A stretch of DNA of 64,000 bases from NCBI GenBank assembly GCA_934101345.1, contig CAKOQV010000001.1, positions 102,828 to 166,827 of the forward strand, given 5' to 3'. This DNA is from an uncultured Bacilli bacterium. Its GTDB lineage: Bacteria > Bacillota_I > Bacilli_A > RF39 > UBA660. This document shows, in pieces, positions 36,591 to 45,936 of this stretch (position 1 is its first letter; each line of letters starts with the position of its first letter). Below the pieces are notes generated by a model that saw only the letters and a list, made by a program, of their open reading frames with translations, was not told where the DNA came from and ran no database searches. Both the position numbers and the translations under genes were made by a program.

Positions 36591-36683
36591 AATATCTAGT
36601 TTTATTTTAATATTTATAGTATAATCTTAACTATAATTTACATTTTAAAATATACATGATATAATTGTATTGAGGCGAGAAAA

Positions 36684-36920
36684 GTGAAAAAAATTTATTT
36701 TGCAGCACCACTATTTAACGAGATGGAGCTGGAAAGAAACAAAAAATATACTGAAATTTTTCGTACTTAGGGATATGAGGTTTACCTACCACAAGAGAGT
36801 GCTGGTTTATCAGCACAAATTATCGCAAATGGTGGTGACAAATATGATGTTAGTAAAAAGATTTTTAAAAAGGATTTAGAAGGTATAAAAGGGTGCAATA
36901 TTTTAGTTTTCTTCTTTTGA
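36684..36920 (+). pseudogene. Nucleoside 2-deoxyribosyltransferase remnant
   Basis: Starting with GTG, the frame encodes KKIYFAAPLFNEMELERNKK, the N-terminus of nucleoside 2-deoxyribosyltransferases. It meets TAG at 36768-36770 and continues in frame with GYEVYLPQESAG, GDKYDV and KGCNILVFF up to TGA at 36918. The C-terminal third is missing and is replaced by a kinase fragment. One nonsense codon plus truncation make it non-functional. Confidence 0.8.
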
Positions 36921-37183
36921 CTGCTGATTTTGAAGAAATAAAGAAAAGAAATATAACTAGAAACCATGTATTAGAAGGCATTTGGTTAGAAGAAGAGACT
37001 ATTAATTCTCAAAGAGAAGTATTAATTTCATTTACTGAAAATATAATTGGCAAGTTATCTGATAATAAAATAGTCACAAAAATAATAGATACTACTAATA
37101 TTCCTAAAGAAGAATTACTAAGTCAGTTTCTGTCTTTTGCCAGTAATATTAATACAGAAATACTTAATAGAAAGGTAAGGTAA
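36896..37183 (+). pseudogene. C-terminal fragment of a P-loop kinase
   Basis: About 90 residues in a different frame from the deoxyribosyltransferase remnant: LLLTADFEEIKKRNITRNHV, then LEGIWLEEETINSQREVLI and IIDTTN. This resembles the C-terminal half (lid Arg and helices) of small P-loop nucleoside or metabolite kinases, but no Walker A is present upstream. The junction with the previous remnant near 36915 looks like a deletion fusion. Kinase identity is inferred from the tail only. Confidence 0.5.
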
Positions 37184-37187
37184 TAAA

Positions 37188-38060
37188 ATGATAGATTTAC
37201 ATACTCATACAAATTATTCTGATGGAACTTGGAGTGTGGAAAAACTTCTTAAGGAAGCGCAACAAACAGGTGTTGAAATGCTAGCAATAACAGATCATGA
37301 TACTGTTAAAGCCCATCTAGAACTAAAAGAAAAAGATTATTCAAAATATTATAATGGAAGAATAGTAAATGGTGCTGAATTTAACTGTGTTTTTAATAAT
37401 GCTAAAATAGAACTTTTAGGTTATAATTTTGATGTTGTTGAAATGGATAAATGGATAGAAAAAGTATATAATATTAAAAAGAAAAAACCAAATTTAATGG
37501 AAGAATTTCATTTGCTTATGAATGCTTGCCATAAAAATAATATAATAGTGGACAATATTGATTATAATGAAGAAATGGGATGGCCAATAGATTACATATA
37601 TGAATCTATAAAGAAGTATCCTGAAAATAGAAAGTATTTTTCTGATAAAGAATGGAACGACATTGATCATTTTTTTAGATGTTGTACTTGTAATATAGAC
37701 TTTCCATTGTATATAGATTTTTCTTATCAAACACCAAATGCAAAATTAGTATCTGACGAGATAAAAAAGTTAGGTGGTAAAGTTTTTTTAGCACATTTAT
37801 TTACATATCCACTTAGAGACTATGAAAAGTATTTAGATGGTTTAGTACAAGAAAAAATAATTGATGGCATTGAAACATATTATTCAAAATTTACTGAAAG
37901 TGAGAGCGAATTTATCAGAAATTATTGTACAAAAAATAACTTGTATATGTCAGCAGGAACTGATTGTCACGGAGATAAAAAACCAGATAGAAAAGTTGGC
38001 ATAGGTTATGGAAACATGAATGTTCCAATAAGTGTAGTTGAAGATTGGATTAATAATTGA
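37188..38060 (+). CDS. PHP-domain phosphoesterase
   Basis: A metal-dependent phosphoesterase-type protein of 290 residues. DLHTHTNYSDGT (residues 3-14) and ITDHDT (near 35) are the first PHP metal-binding motifs. NGAEFN, the HLFTYP segment and GTDCHGD near residue 265 supply the remaining ligands. Members include nucleotide-phosphate phosphatases and 5'-3' exoribonuclease RNase AM; the C-terminal end differs enough that the substrate is left open. It starts 4 bp after the kinase fragment, so it belongs to the same rearranged block, but it is intact. Confidence 0.82.
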   Translation: MIDLHTHTNYSDGTWSVEKLLKEAQQTGVEMLAITDHDTVKAHLELKEKDYSKYYNGRIVNGAEFNCVFNNAKIELLGYNFDVVEMDKWIEKVYNIKKKKPNLMEEFHLLMNACHKNNIIVDNIDYNEEMGWPIDYIYESIKKYPENRKYFSDKEWNDIDHFFRCCTCNIDFPLYIDFSYQTPNAKLVSDEIKKLGGKVFLAHLFTYPLRDYEKYLDGLVQEKIIDGIETYYSKFTESESEFIRNYCTKNNLYMSAGTDCHGDKKPDRKVGIGYGNMNVPISVVEDWINN

Positions 38061-38084
38061 ATAATATTAAAGAGGGAATAATAT

Positions 38085-39209
38085 ATGATATATTTAGATA
38101 ATAGTGCTACTACTATGGTAGATGATAGAGTACTAGAGATATTTAATAAAGTATGTAAAAACTATCCGGGTAATTCTAATTCATTACATAGTTTAGGAAT
38201 AAAATCAAAAGAATTAGAGGATTATGCTACTGAAAAGATAAGCAATTTACTAGGAGTAAAACCTAGTGAAATAATATATACTTCAGGAGCTTCTGAATCA
38301 AATAATACAGTATTAAAGGGAGTGGCTTCTAAATATAGAAATCGTGGTAATCATATAATTACTACACATCTAGAACACTCATCAGTATTAGAAACTTGTA
38401 AATATTTAGAAAGCAAAGGCTTTATTATTGATTATGTTAAAATAAAAGATAATGGTTTAATAGATATAGATGATTTAGAAAGATTATTAACAGATAATAC
38501 TATTTTAGTTTCAGTAGCTTATGTTGATAGTGAACTGGGTATAAGGCAAGATATAGATACTATTGGTAAGATAGTAAAAAAATATCCTAAGTGTTATTTC
38601 CATGTTGATGCTACTCAGGCTATTGGTAAAATAAAGGTAGATCCTACTAATATAGATTTTATTAGTATGTCTGCTCATAAAATATTTGGTTTAAAAGGGA
38701 TAGGTTTATTAATAAAAAAAGATAATATTGTTATTGATAATTTGATTCATGGAGGAAAGAGCACTACTATCTATCGTAGTGGGACTCCAGCATTACCATT
38801 AATATGTAGTCTTATGAAAGCCTTGGAATTAGTTATTCCAAATATAGATAAAAATTATGAATATGTATCATCTCTAAGTAGGAAGATAAAAGATAATTTA
38901 AAAAAGTATGATAATATTCATATAAATAGTACTGAAAATAGTATTCCATATATTATTAATTTTAGTGTAATTGGAGTAAAGCCAGAAACATTTATTCATA
39001 CTATGGAAGAAGAAGACATTTATCTATCCACTAAAAGTGCTTGTTCTACTAGTGATGTATCATTATCAGTAGATAGTATATATCATAATAGAGAAATATC
39101 TATGAGTAGTATAAGAATAAGTTTAAGTTATAAAAATACTGAAGAAGAGATAGATAAGTTTATCAAAGCATTTGATAAAATATATAACAAATTAGTGTTT
39201 AAAAAATAA
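38085..39209 (+). CDS. Cysteine desulfurase (NifS/IscS family)
   Basis: A PLP enzyme that takes sulfur from cysteine for Fe-S clusters or tRNA thiolation. The 374-residue protein shows YLDNSATT at the start, TSGASESNN, HLEHSS, HVDATQAIG, SAHKIFGLKGIG with the PLP Lys near residue 202, and STKSACST with the active Cys near residue 324. The KSACS loop fits group I NifS/IscS enzymes. No thiI or iscU is adjacent. Several Fe-S enzymes in the window (nth, mtaB, the radical SAM protein) would need its product. Confidence 0.92.
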   Translation: MIYLDNSATTMVDDRVLEIFNKVCKNYPGNSNSLHSLGIKSKELEDYATEKISNLLGVKPSEIIYTSGASESNNTVLKGVASKYRNRGNHIITTHLEHSSVLETCKYLESKGFIIDYVKIKDNGLIDIDDLERLLTDNTILVSVAYVDSELGIRQDIDTIGKIVKKYPKCYFHVDATQAIGKIKVDPTNIDFISMSAHKIFGLKGIGLLIKKDNIVIDNLIHGGKSTTIYRSGTPALPLICSLMKALELVIPNIDKNYEYVSSLSRKIKDNLKKYDNIHINSTENSIPYIINFSVIGVKPETFIHTMEEEDIYLSTKSACSTSDVSLSVDSIYHNREISMSSIRISLSYKNTEEEIDKFIKAFDKIYNKLVFKK

Positions 39210-39237
39210 AATGTTGTTACATAATAAAATTAGAGTT

Positions 39238-39287
39238 AAGAAGTTTTTAATTAGGTAGAGGTACTTAAGATATAAAACTTCTTTTTC
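39238..39287 (+). terminator. Terminator after the cysteine desulfurase gene
   Basis: AAGAAGTTTT (39238-39247) pairs with AAAACTTCTT (39274-39283) around a 26-nt loop, followed by T residues. Confidence 0.55.
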
Positions 39288-39319
39288 TTTGGTTATTTAA
39301 TATAATTAATGACTAATAA

Positions 39320-39347
39320 TTGACAAAAACATAAAATATGCTATAAT
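39320..39347 (+). promoter_or_regulatory. Promoter for the sortase-adhesin operon
   Basis: TTGACA (39320-39325) and TATAAT (39342-39347), 16-bp spacer. Confidence 0.75.
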
Positions 39348-39380
39348 AGTAAACCATCTGAGAGAATTATTGGGGGTTTT

Positions 39381-40109
39381 ATGGATAAGAATAAAAAAAT
39401 AATATTAATAATAACTTTTATCTTAGTAATATTATTGTTATTAATTGGCTTGTATCTATATAAGTTAAATAGAAAAAAAGATTATTACTTAAATATGGAT
39501 ATAGAATCAAATAATAATGTTAATAATCCTATTAACTATGAAGAAGTTATCAATAACCTAAGAGAAGAATATAATAATAAAGATATTAAGGGTATCTTGG
39601 AAATAGATAATACTGATTATATAGTACCAATATTACAAGGTAGTGATAATAACTATTATTTAAATCATGATGCTTATGGAAATAGAAGTGGTATGGGCTC
39701 TATCTATCTAGATTTTAGAGTGGATATTGATGCCAGTAGAAAATTACTAATTTATGGTCATAATTCTTCAAATATTGATATGCCATTTAAAATACTTGAA
39801 GAGTTCTATGATAAAGATTATTACGATAATCACAAATATGTGTGGATAACCACAAGTACTATGAGAAAGAAGTATGAAATATTTTCTGTCTATGTAGAAA
39901 CAAAAGATTTTTCTTACATGAATGTTAACTTTGCAAGTGATAAAGATTATCTTGAACACATAACAAAGTTAAAAGAAAAGTCAATGTATGATACTGGAGT
40001 AGAAGTAAGCTCTGAAGATGAAGTACTAATACTTCAAACATGTAGTACACATAAAGATTATAGTAATTATCAAAAAAAATATTTATTAATAATATTAAGG
40101 GGGGTTTAA
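39381..40109 (+). CDS. Class B-like sortase with Lys in place of the catalytic Arg
   Basis: A membrane-bound transpeptidase of 242 residues that anchors surface proteins to peptidoglycan. One N-terminal helix (residues 6-27) is followed by the sortase domain. His127 lies in LLIYGHNS and Cys221 in LILQTCST, both in class B context. In Staphylococcus SrtB the catalytic Arg lies 10 residues after the Cys in TCDTEKDYEKGRMVIV. Here the matching stretch is SNYQKKYLLI, with Lys at that place; the only nearby Arg is residue 240. The gene ends 3 bp before the adhesin gene, whose PPQTG anchor suits class B sortases. Confidence 0.85.
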   Translation: MDKNKKIILIITFILVILLLLIGLYLYKLNRKKDYYLNMDIESNNNVNNPINYEEVINNLREEYNNKDIKGILEIDNTDYIVPILQGSDNNYYLNHDAYGNRSGMGSIYLDFRVDIDASRKLLIYGHNSSNIDMPFKILEEFYDKDYYDNHKYVWITTSTMRKKYEIFSVYVETKDFSYMNVNFASDKDYLEHITKLKEKSMYDTGVEVSSEDEVLILQTCSTHKDYSNYQKKYLLIILRGV

Positions 40110-40112
40110 TGA

Positions 40113-43100
40113 ATGAAAAAAAGTTTTAAAAAGTTTACTAAAATATTAGTACTAATAGCAATGATTTTTTCAGATTTAATGACACCTATTAGTGTGTTAG
40201 CAAATGAAATAACTAATAGGGATCCTGTTAAAGGTGATGTTGGTATTGATAATAAAGTAACAAATAATGGTAATAGTGCTACTGTTAATGCAGGAAAATT
40301 TGAGATTGGAAATGCTTTAATTACTAAAAATGTTATAAAGAAAGATGCAGAAAATGGCAAATATACAGTTGAATTAAAAGTAAAAAGTAAAAGTAAGACA
40401 TCAGTCCATCCGTTATATGTCGCTGTTGTATTTGATACTTCTGGTAGTATGATCTGTGATGCTGATAGAGATGGTTGGTCATTTATTTCAAATGGAAATA
40501 ATGTTCATTATAGGGCAGGCGATGGTACAAATATTACATGTAAGTCCTTTAACGGAATGACTGAAAAAGGAGAAACTCTGATTAAAGAAAAATGGGAAAG
40601 TGCTATTAGAGGTGCTATTAATTTTTCTGAAAAAATAACGGCACTTGATAATACTTATGTTTCTTTGATTCCTTTTGCTACAAAATTAAAAAATGTAATT
40701 CCTTTTAAGCATTCAAAATTGGAAATTGGAGAATTTGGTAATCCATATGGTAGTACAAATTTAGAGCAGGGAATTTTGAAGGCTAAATCAACATTAGATG
40801 CTGTTGATAATAAAAATGCACAAAAATATATATTAGTTATTAGTGATGGCTTACCTACTGTTTATGGAGAAGATGGTACTAATGATTCTGCTAATAATTA
40901 TGTTAATGCGAGACGCTTAGCTAAAGAAAGAGCAGAACAAGCTAAGAGTAATGGAATTAAAATATATACTGTTGGTTATGGTGTTGATAGTGGTTCTGAA
41001 CCTGATCTTAAGTATATTTCATCAAATACTGATATTAATGGATATTATAGTGAAAATGGCTATTATAGTCTTGCTAATACGAACAATATTATTGAAAGCT
41101 TGAGTAGAGTTTTTAATAATATTAATAAAAAAGAAATTATAACTGATGCTGTTCTTAATGATGTCATAGGAGATAATTTTAAATATATTGCAAATACAAA
41201 GAGTTCAAGTGACATTAGTATTAATAATAATAACGTAACTATTAATGTTGGTGATATTACAGAAGAAGAAAAAGTTTATTCTTTTGATATAGAAATAGCC
41301 GATAAGGATAGTGCTACTGGATGGTATAGAACTAATGGTAATGATTTAAATAATTCGTTTACATTAACTGGAAATGGATTAGCTAATTCTGTTACAAGCA
41401 GTGAAAGCGCTGAAGTGTATTGGGTACAAAATACTTATAACTACGTAATTAATTATTATAAAGATGAAATAACTAATCCTAATGATAGTAATTATTTAGG
41501 TTCTAGTGATGTAAGAAGAGCTCACAAAAATGCTAATATTACATTAAATGATAGTGATAAAAATGCTTATCTTGATAGAGCGGGAGATGGCTATGAATTT
41601 AATGGCGTAAATCCAGAAGAACTTGTTATTTCTACAGATACTTCTAAAAATGTTATAAATGTTTTATATACTGCGAAAAGATTTGGTTATAATGATGAGA
41701 GAATTACTAAGACTGCAAATATAAATATTATAACAAGTTTAGACAATAAAGTTGGCTATACAATAAAATATAACACAATGCTTAATAATGTTAGAAAAGG
41801 CGACGTGGTAAGAGTTACTATTACTGATAAATTACCACAAAGTATTGATGTTAATAATAGTGATTTAAAAAATGGTATATATGATGAAGAAAATAACACT
41901 ATTACCTGGGTTATAACTTATAATGTTGAAGAGTATACAAGTAATTATCCAGTTAATGTTACTATTGATTATATGGTAAAATATACTGATTATATAAGAG
42001 TTAATGGCAATAAATTAACTAATGTTGCAAGCGGTATTACTGTAGTTAATAATAATACTACAGATGGTTCGAAAGATTCTGAAGATGTTAATGTAGAAAT
42101 CAAAGGTACAGTAATTGTATACTTTAAAGATGAACAAGGAAATGATATTGCAAATAAACAAGAGTTAGGTGAGAAATTAGCAGGTACACCTTATGAAACA
42201 AGTGCAAAAGAAATAACAGGTTATACATTAAAAGAAGAACCTACTAATAAAAATGGTAACTACATTGAAGGTAATATTGATGTAATATACTATTATACTA
42301 AGAATGATGGAAATATTACTGAAAACGAACTGGTTAAAGAAGGAACTGAATTTGTAAGTAATATTAATGATACATTTAGCTATACACTTAAATATACTGG
42401 TAAAGTAGAAGAGTATGTTGGTAAAGCAAATTTAACTATTACTGATGTATTACCATTAAAAGGTACTATAGTATCAAAAGATAATAGATGTACATTTGAA
42501 AATAATACTATTACATGTACTGCAGAATATACAGTAAATGGAACTTTAGAAATAAATGAAGAATTTAATTTCCAAGTAAAATATTCTGATATAAAAGAAG
42601 ATAAAATAGTAAATAGTGCTACTGCTAAATTAGCTTTAGAAAATAAGGAAGAAGAAACTACTGATGAAACAGAAACAGAAGTATACAAAGGAACAGTAGT
42701 GGCTACTTACAAAACAGATAAAGGTGTAAAATTACATGATGATGTAGAAACTACTGATTTTGCAGGAACTAATTATACTACCGAAACTAAATCATTCTAT
42801 GGATATACATTAAGAGAAATACCATCTAATAAAGAAGGAACTTACATTGCTAATGAAACAATTCAAGTAGATTATGTATATATAAAGAATGAAGGAACAG
42901 TAACTGAAAACAAAGTAAATAAAGTACAAAATAACATTATTACTGATATTAATTCAGAATACAATTATGTATTAAGTTATACTGGTAAAGTAGAAGATTA
43001 TGTAGGAGAAGTAACTCTTGAACTTACTGATACATTACCATATAATGCTGAAATAATATCAAAAGATAATAAATGTGTAGTAAATGGAAGAACAATAGTA

Positions 43101-44243
43101 TGTACTGATGTATATACAGTTGATAAAGAACATCAAGTAATAAATGCTGAGTTTAACATTGTATTAAGATACACTAATGTTGGAAGTGAAGTTAAAAATA
43201 TTGTTAATTCAAAATTAATATATGGAAATAAAAATGTAACTGATAAAGATGAAGTAATAGATGTTGTTTCTAGTGGAACAGTAGTAGCTACTTACAAAAC
43301 TGATAAAGGAGTTACACTAAGTAATAATGTAACAACCACAGATTTAGTAGGTAAAGAATATACTACTGAGGCTAAAGAATTCTTTGGTTATACACTAAAA
43401 GAAATACCAAGTAATAAAGATGGATTATATACAAAAGGAACAACTTATGTAAACTATGTATATACAAAAAATATAGGTACTTCTGAAGAAGAACTAAATA
43501 AGGATGGTATAGAATTAGTAGGATCAATTACTGATGCATTTGATTATACTATTACCTATAATACTGAAATTAAAGATTATGTAGGTAAGGCAACACTTAC
43601 AATTACTGATATTCTTCCTTATAAGATAGATGAAGAAAAATCAAAAATTAGTAATAACTGTAAATATAATAAAGAAAATAATACTATCGTATGTAAATAT
43701 GAAATGGATAATACGCCTATTATAATAAATATTGGTAATATCAATATTAATAATAATGGACAAATTGGGGATATTAATAAAAATATTATATTTAATATTG
43801 AAGAAAACTTTAAATTATACTACATTAATGTAGATAAGAAAGAAGTAACAAATAAAGTAACTGCAGAATTAACATATGAAAATATTACTAAGACTACTGA
43901 TGATGAACATACTACAGAAGTAGAAGAAGGAACAGTAATAGTAAATTATGTTACTAAAGATGGAGAAAAATTAACTGATAGTATTACTCTTACAGGGCTT
44001 GTAGGAACTACATATGAAACAGTTAAGAAAGAATTTGATAAATATAGCTTTATAGAAGTTAAAGGCGAGGTAGAAGGAACTTATACTAAAGGACAAAAAG
44101 AAGTTACTTATGTATATGATTTAACTATTCTTCCACCACAAACTGGAATAGAGGCAAATATGTTTATGTATGTTAATTATATATTTACATTAATTGCTCT
44201 AGCAGTAGCTTTTAGAACATATAAGACTATAAAGAATAATTAA
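40113..44243 (+). CDS. Large sortase-anchored surface adhesin (vWA and MucBP-like repeats)
   Basis: A 1376-residue secreted wall protein. It has a signal peptide (residues 1-31, ending VLA) and a von Willebrand A domain (about 100-350) with MIDAS residues D108-x-S110-x-S112 in VVFDTSGSM. Four MucBP-like repeats (about 70 residues each, YxxxxGxxL...GxxYxTxxKxxxGYxLxExP) alternate with three beta-sandwich domains carrying paired Cys. The C-terminus has LPPQTG, a hydrophobic helix and a short basic tail. MucBP repeats bind mucus glycoproteins and vWA domains bind host or surface ligands. The adjacent sortase is the likely anchoring enzyme. Near-identical DNA at 42690-42728 and 43275-43313 could recombine. 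Confidence 0.92.
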   Translation: MKKSFKKFTKILVLIAMIFSDLMTPISVLANEITNRDPVKGDVGIDNKVTNNGNSATVNAGKFEIGNALITKNVIKKDAENGKYTVELKVKSKSKTSVHPLYVAVVFDTSGSMICDADRDGWSFISNGNNVHYRAGDGTNITCKSFNGMTEKGETLIKEKWESAIRGAINFSEKITALDNTYVSLIPFATKLKNVIPFKHSKLEIGEFGNPYGSTNLEQGILKAKSTLDAVDNKNAQKYILVISDGLPTVYGEDGTNDSANNYVNARRLAKERAEQAKSNGIKIYTVGYGVDSGSEPDLKYISSNTDINGYYSENGYYSLANTNNIIESLSRVFNNINKKEIITDAVLNDVIGDNFKYIANTKSSSDISINNNNVTINVGDITEEEKVYSFDIEIADKDSATGWYRTNGNDLNNSFTLTGNGLANSVTSSESAEVYWVQNTYNYVINYYKDEITNPNDSNYLGSSDVRRAHKNANITLNDSDKNAYLDRAGDGYEFNGVNPEELVISTDTSKNVINVLYTAKRFGYNDERITKTANINIITSLDNKVGYTIKYNTMLNNVRKGDVVRVTITDKLPQSIDVNNSDLKNGIYDEENNTITWVITYNVEEYTSNYPVNVTIDYMVKYTDYIRVNGNKLTNVASGITVVNNNTTDGSKDSEDVNVEIKGTVIVYFKDEQGNDIANKQELGEKLAGTPYETSAKEITGYTLKEEPTNKNGNYIEGNIDVIYYYTKNDGNITENELVKEGTEFVSNINDTFSYTLKYTGKVEEYVGKANLTITDVLPLKGTIVSKDNRCTFENNTITCTAEYTVNGTLEINEEFNFQVKYSDIKEDKIVNSATAKLALENKEEETTDETETEVYKGTVVATYKTDKGVKLHDDVETTDFAGTNYTTETKSFYGYTLREIPSNKEGTYIANETIQVDYVYIKNEGTVTENKVNKVQNNIITDINSEYNYVLSYTGKVEDYVGEVTLELTDTLPYNAEIISKDNKCVVNGRTIVCTDVYTVDKEHQVINAEFNIVLRYTNVGSEVKNIVNSKLIYGNKNVTDKDEVIDVVSSGTVVATYKTDKGVTLSNNVTTTDLVGKEYTTEAKEFFGYTLKEIPSNKDGLYTKGTTYVNYVYTKNIGTSEEELNKDGIELVGSITDAFDYTITYNTEIKDYVGKATLTITDILPYKIDEEKSKISNNCKYNKENNTIVCKYEMDNTPIIINIGNININNNGQIGDINKNIIFNIEENFKLYYINVDKKEVTNKVTAELTYENITKTTDDEHTTEVEEGTVIVNYVTKDGEKLTDSITLTGLVGTTYETVKKEFDKYSFIEVKGEVEGTYTKGQKEVTYVYDLTILPPQTGIEANMFMYVNYIFTLIALAVAFRTYKTIKNN

Positions 44244-44244
44244 T

Positions 44245-44273
44245 AAAAAAAGACTTGATTCAAGTCTTTTTTT
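44245..44273. terminator. Bidirectional terminator between convergent genes
   Basis: A12-type arms AAAAAAGACTTG and CAAGTCTTTTTT with a 3-nt centre. It serves the adhesin gene on the plus strand and the esterase on the minus strand. Confidence 0.85.
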
Positions 44274-44999
44274 CTATATTTTATAATTGTTTTTAGTATT
44301 TTTGGGTTTATGTTTAAAAAAGTCAAAAATTAATTTCTTTACATCAGTATATCTATCGTTAATAAATAAATCATGAGTTAAACCATTAATTTCTACTAAA
44401 GTAACTGAAGTGGATTTAATATTATCATATACATAATTAACTGAAGTATCAGGAACTATTTCATCTTTAGTACCATGAATTATTAAAGTAGGGCATACTA
44501 TATTTTTTACATCATTATGGTGTTCACTAACTAATGACATAAATTCTTTAATTGTAGGAATTGGTACTTTAAATAGTCTTGATATAACTTCTTCTTTATT
44601 ATAATCTTTAAATAGGTTAGGAACAACTTTAATACTTTCAAGTATATTTATTTTATTACCTTCAAACTTAAAATATTGAAAGGCAGGAGCGGCAAGTACT
44701 AGTTTTTTAACTTCCTTATATTTACTTGCTAAGTAGGCTGCAATAACACCACCCATACTATGACCAATAACATATATTTCTTTATATCCGTGCTTAATTA
44801 TTTTTTCGATTTGCATCTCTGACATTTTTATCCAATCATCTTTAGTAACTTTATTAATAATAGCTTTATCATGACCAGGTAGAGTATAAGTAAATACCTT
44901 GTAATTATTAACAAATTCTAAATCATTAGGTAAATTACCATAGTCATAAGCACCACCTGCAAAACCATGTATTAAAAGTATTGCTTTTTTTCTTAACAT
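44274..44999 (-). CDS. Alpha/beta hydrolase, carboxylesterase-like
   Basis: A serine hydrolase of 241 residues. The oxyanion motif LLIHGFAGG (residues 7-15), the nucleophile elbow GHSMGG near residue 76, the acid in HGTKDEIV and His in GLTHDLF form the expected triad. It resembles the small monoacylglycerol lipase/Est30 carboxylesterase group. The substrate is unknown. It is on the minus strand between two convergent or divergent units and probably shares transcription with the DUF3298 gene upstream (54-bp gap). Confidence 0.85.
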   Translation of the reverse strand: MLRKKAILLIHGFAGGAYDYGNLPNDLEFVNNYKVFTYTLPGHDKAIINKVTKDDWIKMSEMQIEKIIKHGYKEIYVIGHSMGGVIAAYLASKYKEVKKLVLAAPAFQYFKFEGNKINILESIKVVPNLFKDYNKEEVISRLFKVPIPTIKEFMSLVSEHHNDVKNIVCPTLIIHGTKDEIVPDTSVNYVYDNIKSTSVTLVEINGLTHDLFINDRYTDVKKLIFDFFKHKPKNTKNNYKI

Positions 45000-45053
45000 T
45001 ATCTATCACCCTCTATTAATATATTAACATAATATTAATTAATTTTAAATAGA

Positions 45054-45716
45054 TTAATTTATATTTAGATTTAATTTACTATAGGGTATTAATATATTAT
45101 AATCACCAAAATAATATGGTGCTATTTGATATCTTTCAAAAAAGATAATAATACCATCATTAGTTAAAGCAAATCTTTTGAAATTATCTATCTTAGGACT
45201 AGTACCATCCATTAACATATCTTTAACATCACTATTACTAAGTACTTTGTTTCTTAATAATTCTTCTCTAGAAATATTAGATAATTTATTTAATATATTT
45301 TTATCTATATTGATTAAATTATTTATATTAGTAAAAGAATTATTTTTAGTATTATAAATGATAGTGTCAATATAATGACTGGGATGAGCTCCTCCAAGAA
45401 AGAGTTCACTATAAAATACGAGTGATATATAATCTTTATATTTATATTCTTTATAATCTATATATAATGTATAAATATGATAATTATCATCAAAGGGAGT
45501 ATTCTTAATTTTTTTAGTATATCTATTAATAATATATTTAATTCTTTTATTAAGACTTCGATATTTAAAACTAGGATATTTAATGCTAATTTCTATTTCA
45601 TTATCTTTTTCATTAACAAATTTAACTCTACTATTATTAATACTAATAATGAAGTAGATAATTAATAAAGTAAAAAATATAAATAAAGATATTATAAATA
45701 AAATATTTTTTTTCAT
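45054..45716 (-). CDS. DUF3298-type membrane-anchored protein (RsiV-like ectodomain)
   Basis: A 220-residue protein. One N-terminal helix (residues 5-26) is followed by an external domain. GGAHPSHY near residue 109 and the C-terminal FFERYQIAPYYFGDYNILIP segment match DUF3298/DUF4163 proteins such as the RsiV ectodomain, which binds lysozyme in Bacillus. No sigma factor is encoded beside it, so a sensory role is not shown. A repeat copy lies upstream, between this gene and hrcA. Confidence 0.8.
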   Translation of the reverse strand: MKKNILFIISLFIFFTLLIIYFIISINNSRVKFVNEKDNEIEISIKYPSFKYRSLNKRIKYIINRYTKKIKNTPFDDNYHIYTLYIDYKEYKYKDYISLVFYSELFLGGAHPSHYIDTIIYNTKNNSFTNINNLINIDKNILNKLSNISREELLRNKVLSNSDVKDMLMDGTSPKIDNFKRFALTNDGIIIFFERYQIAPYYFGDYNILIPYSKLNLNIN

Positions 45717-45754
45717 ACTAAAATATATTCTTATTAAAATATAAATATTAATAT

Positions 45755-45829
45755 AATTTATAATAGATTTTATTTTGAGACTACAGGCTCAAAATAACAC
45801 TAATAAGACTTGAGACAAGGCTTATAGTG
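45755..45829 (-). repeat. Double-hairpin repeat, copy 7 (group A, minus orientation)
   Basis: Hairpin 2: TTATTTTGAG (45770-45779) and CTCAAAATAA (45788-45797), perfect 10 bp, minus-strand loop CCTGTAGT. Hairpin 1: 45798-45807 and 45821-45829 with one bulge and a 13-nt loop reading CC...AAGT on the minus strand. The hairpins abut. The tail upstream matches in reverse. Confidence 0.8.
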
Positions 45830-45844
45830 AAAAAAATAAAAAAA

Positions 45845-45871
45845 TTAGCAATTTTATGTTGACATTGCTAA
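45845..45871 (+). promoter_or_regulatory. CIRCE-like operator 1 (HrcA binding site)
   Basis: TTAGCAATT-N9-CATTGCTAA, the 9-9-9 CIRCE layout. It covers the -35 region of the heat-shock promoter. Confidence 0.8.
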
Positions 45872-45887
45872 TAAATAGTAATATAAT
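45859..45887 (+). promoter_or_regulatory. Promoter of the hrcA-grpE-dnaK-dnaJ operon
   Basis: TTGACA (45859-45864) and TATAAT (45882-45887), 17-bp spacer, lying between and overlapping CIRCE sites. Confidence 0.85.
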
Positions 45888-45891
45888 GATA

Positions 45892-45918
45892 TTAGCAGTA
45901 GAAAAGAAGGACTGCTAA
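45892..45918 (+). promoter_or_regulatory. CIRCE-like operator 2 (HrcA binding site)
   Basis: TTAGCAGTA-N9-GACTGCTAA, again 9-9-9, just downstream of the -10 and upstream of the hrcA ribosome site. Confidence 0.85.
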
Positions 45919-45936
45919 TAAGGGAAGTGATATGAT

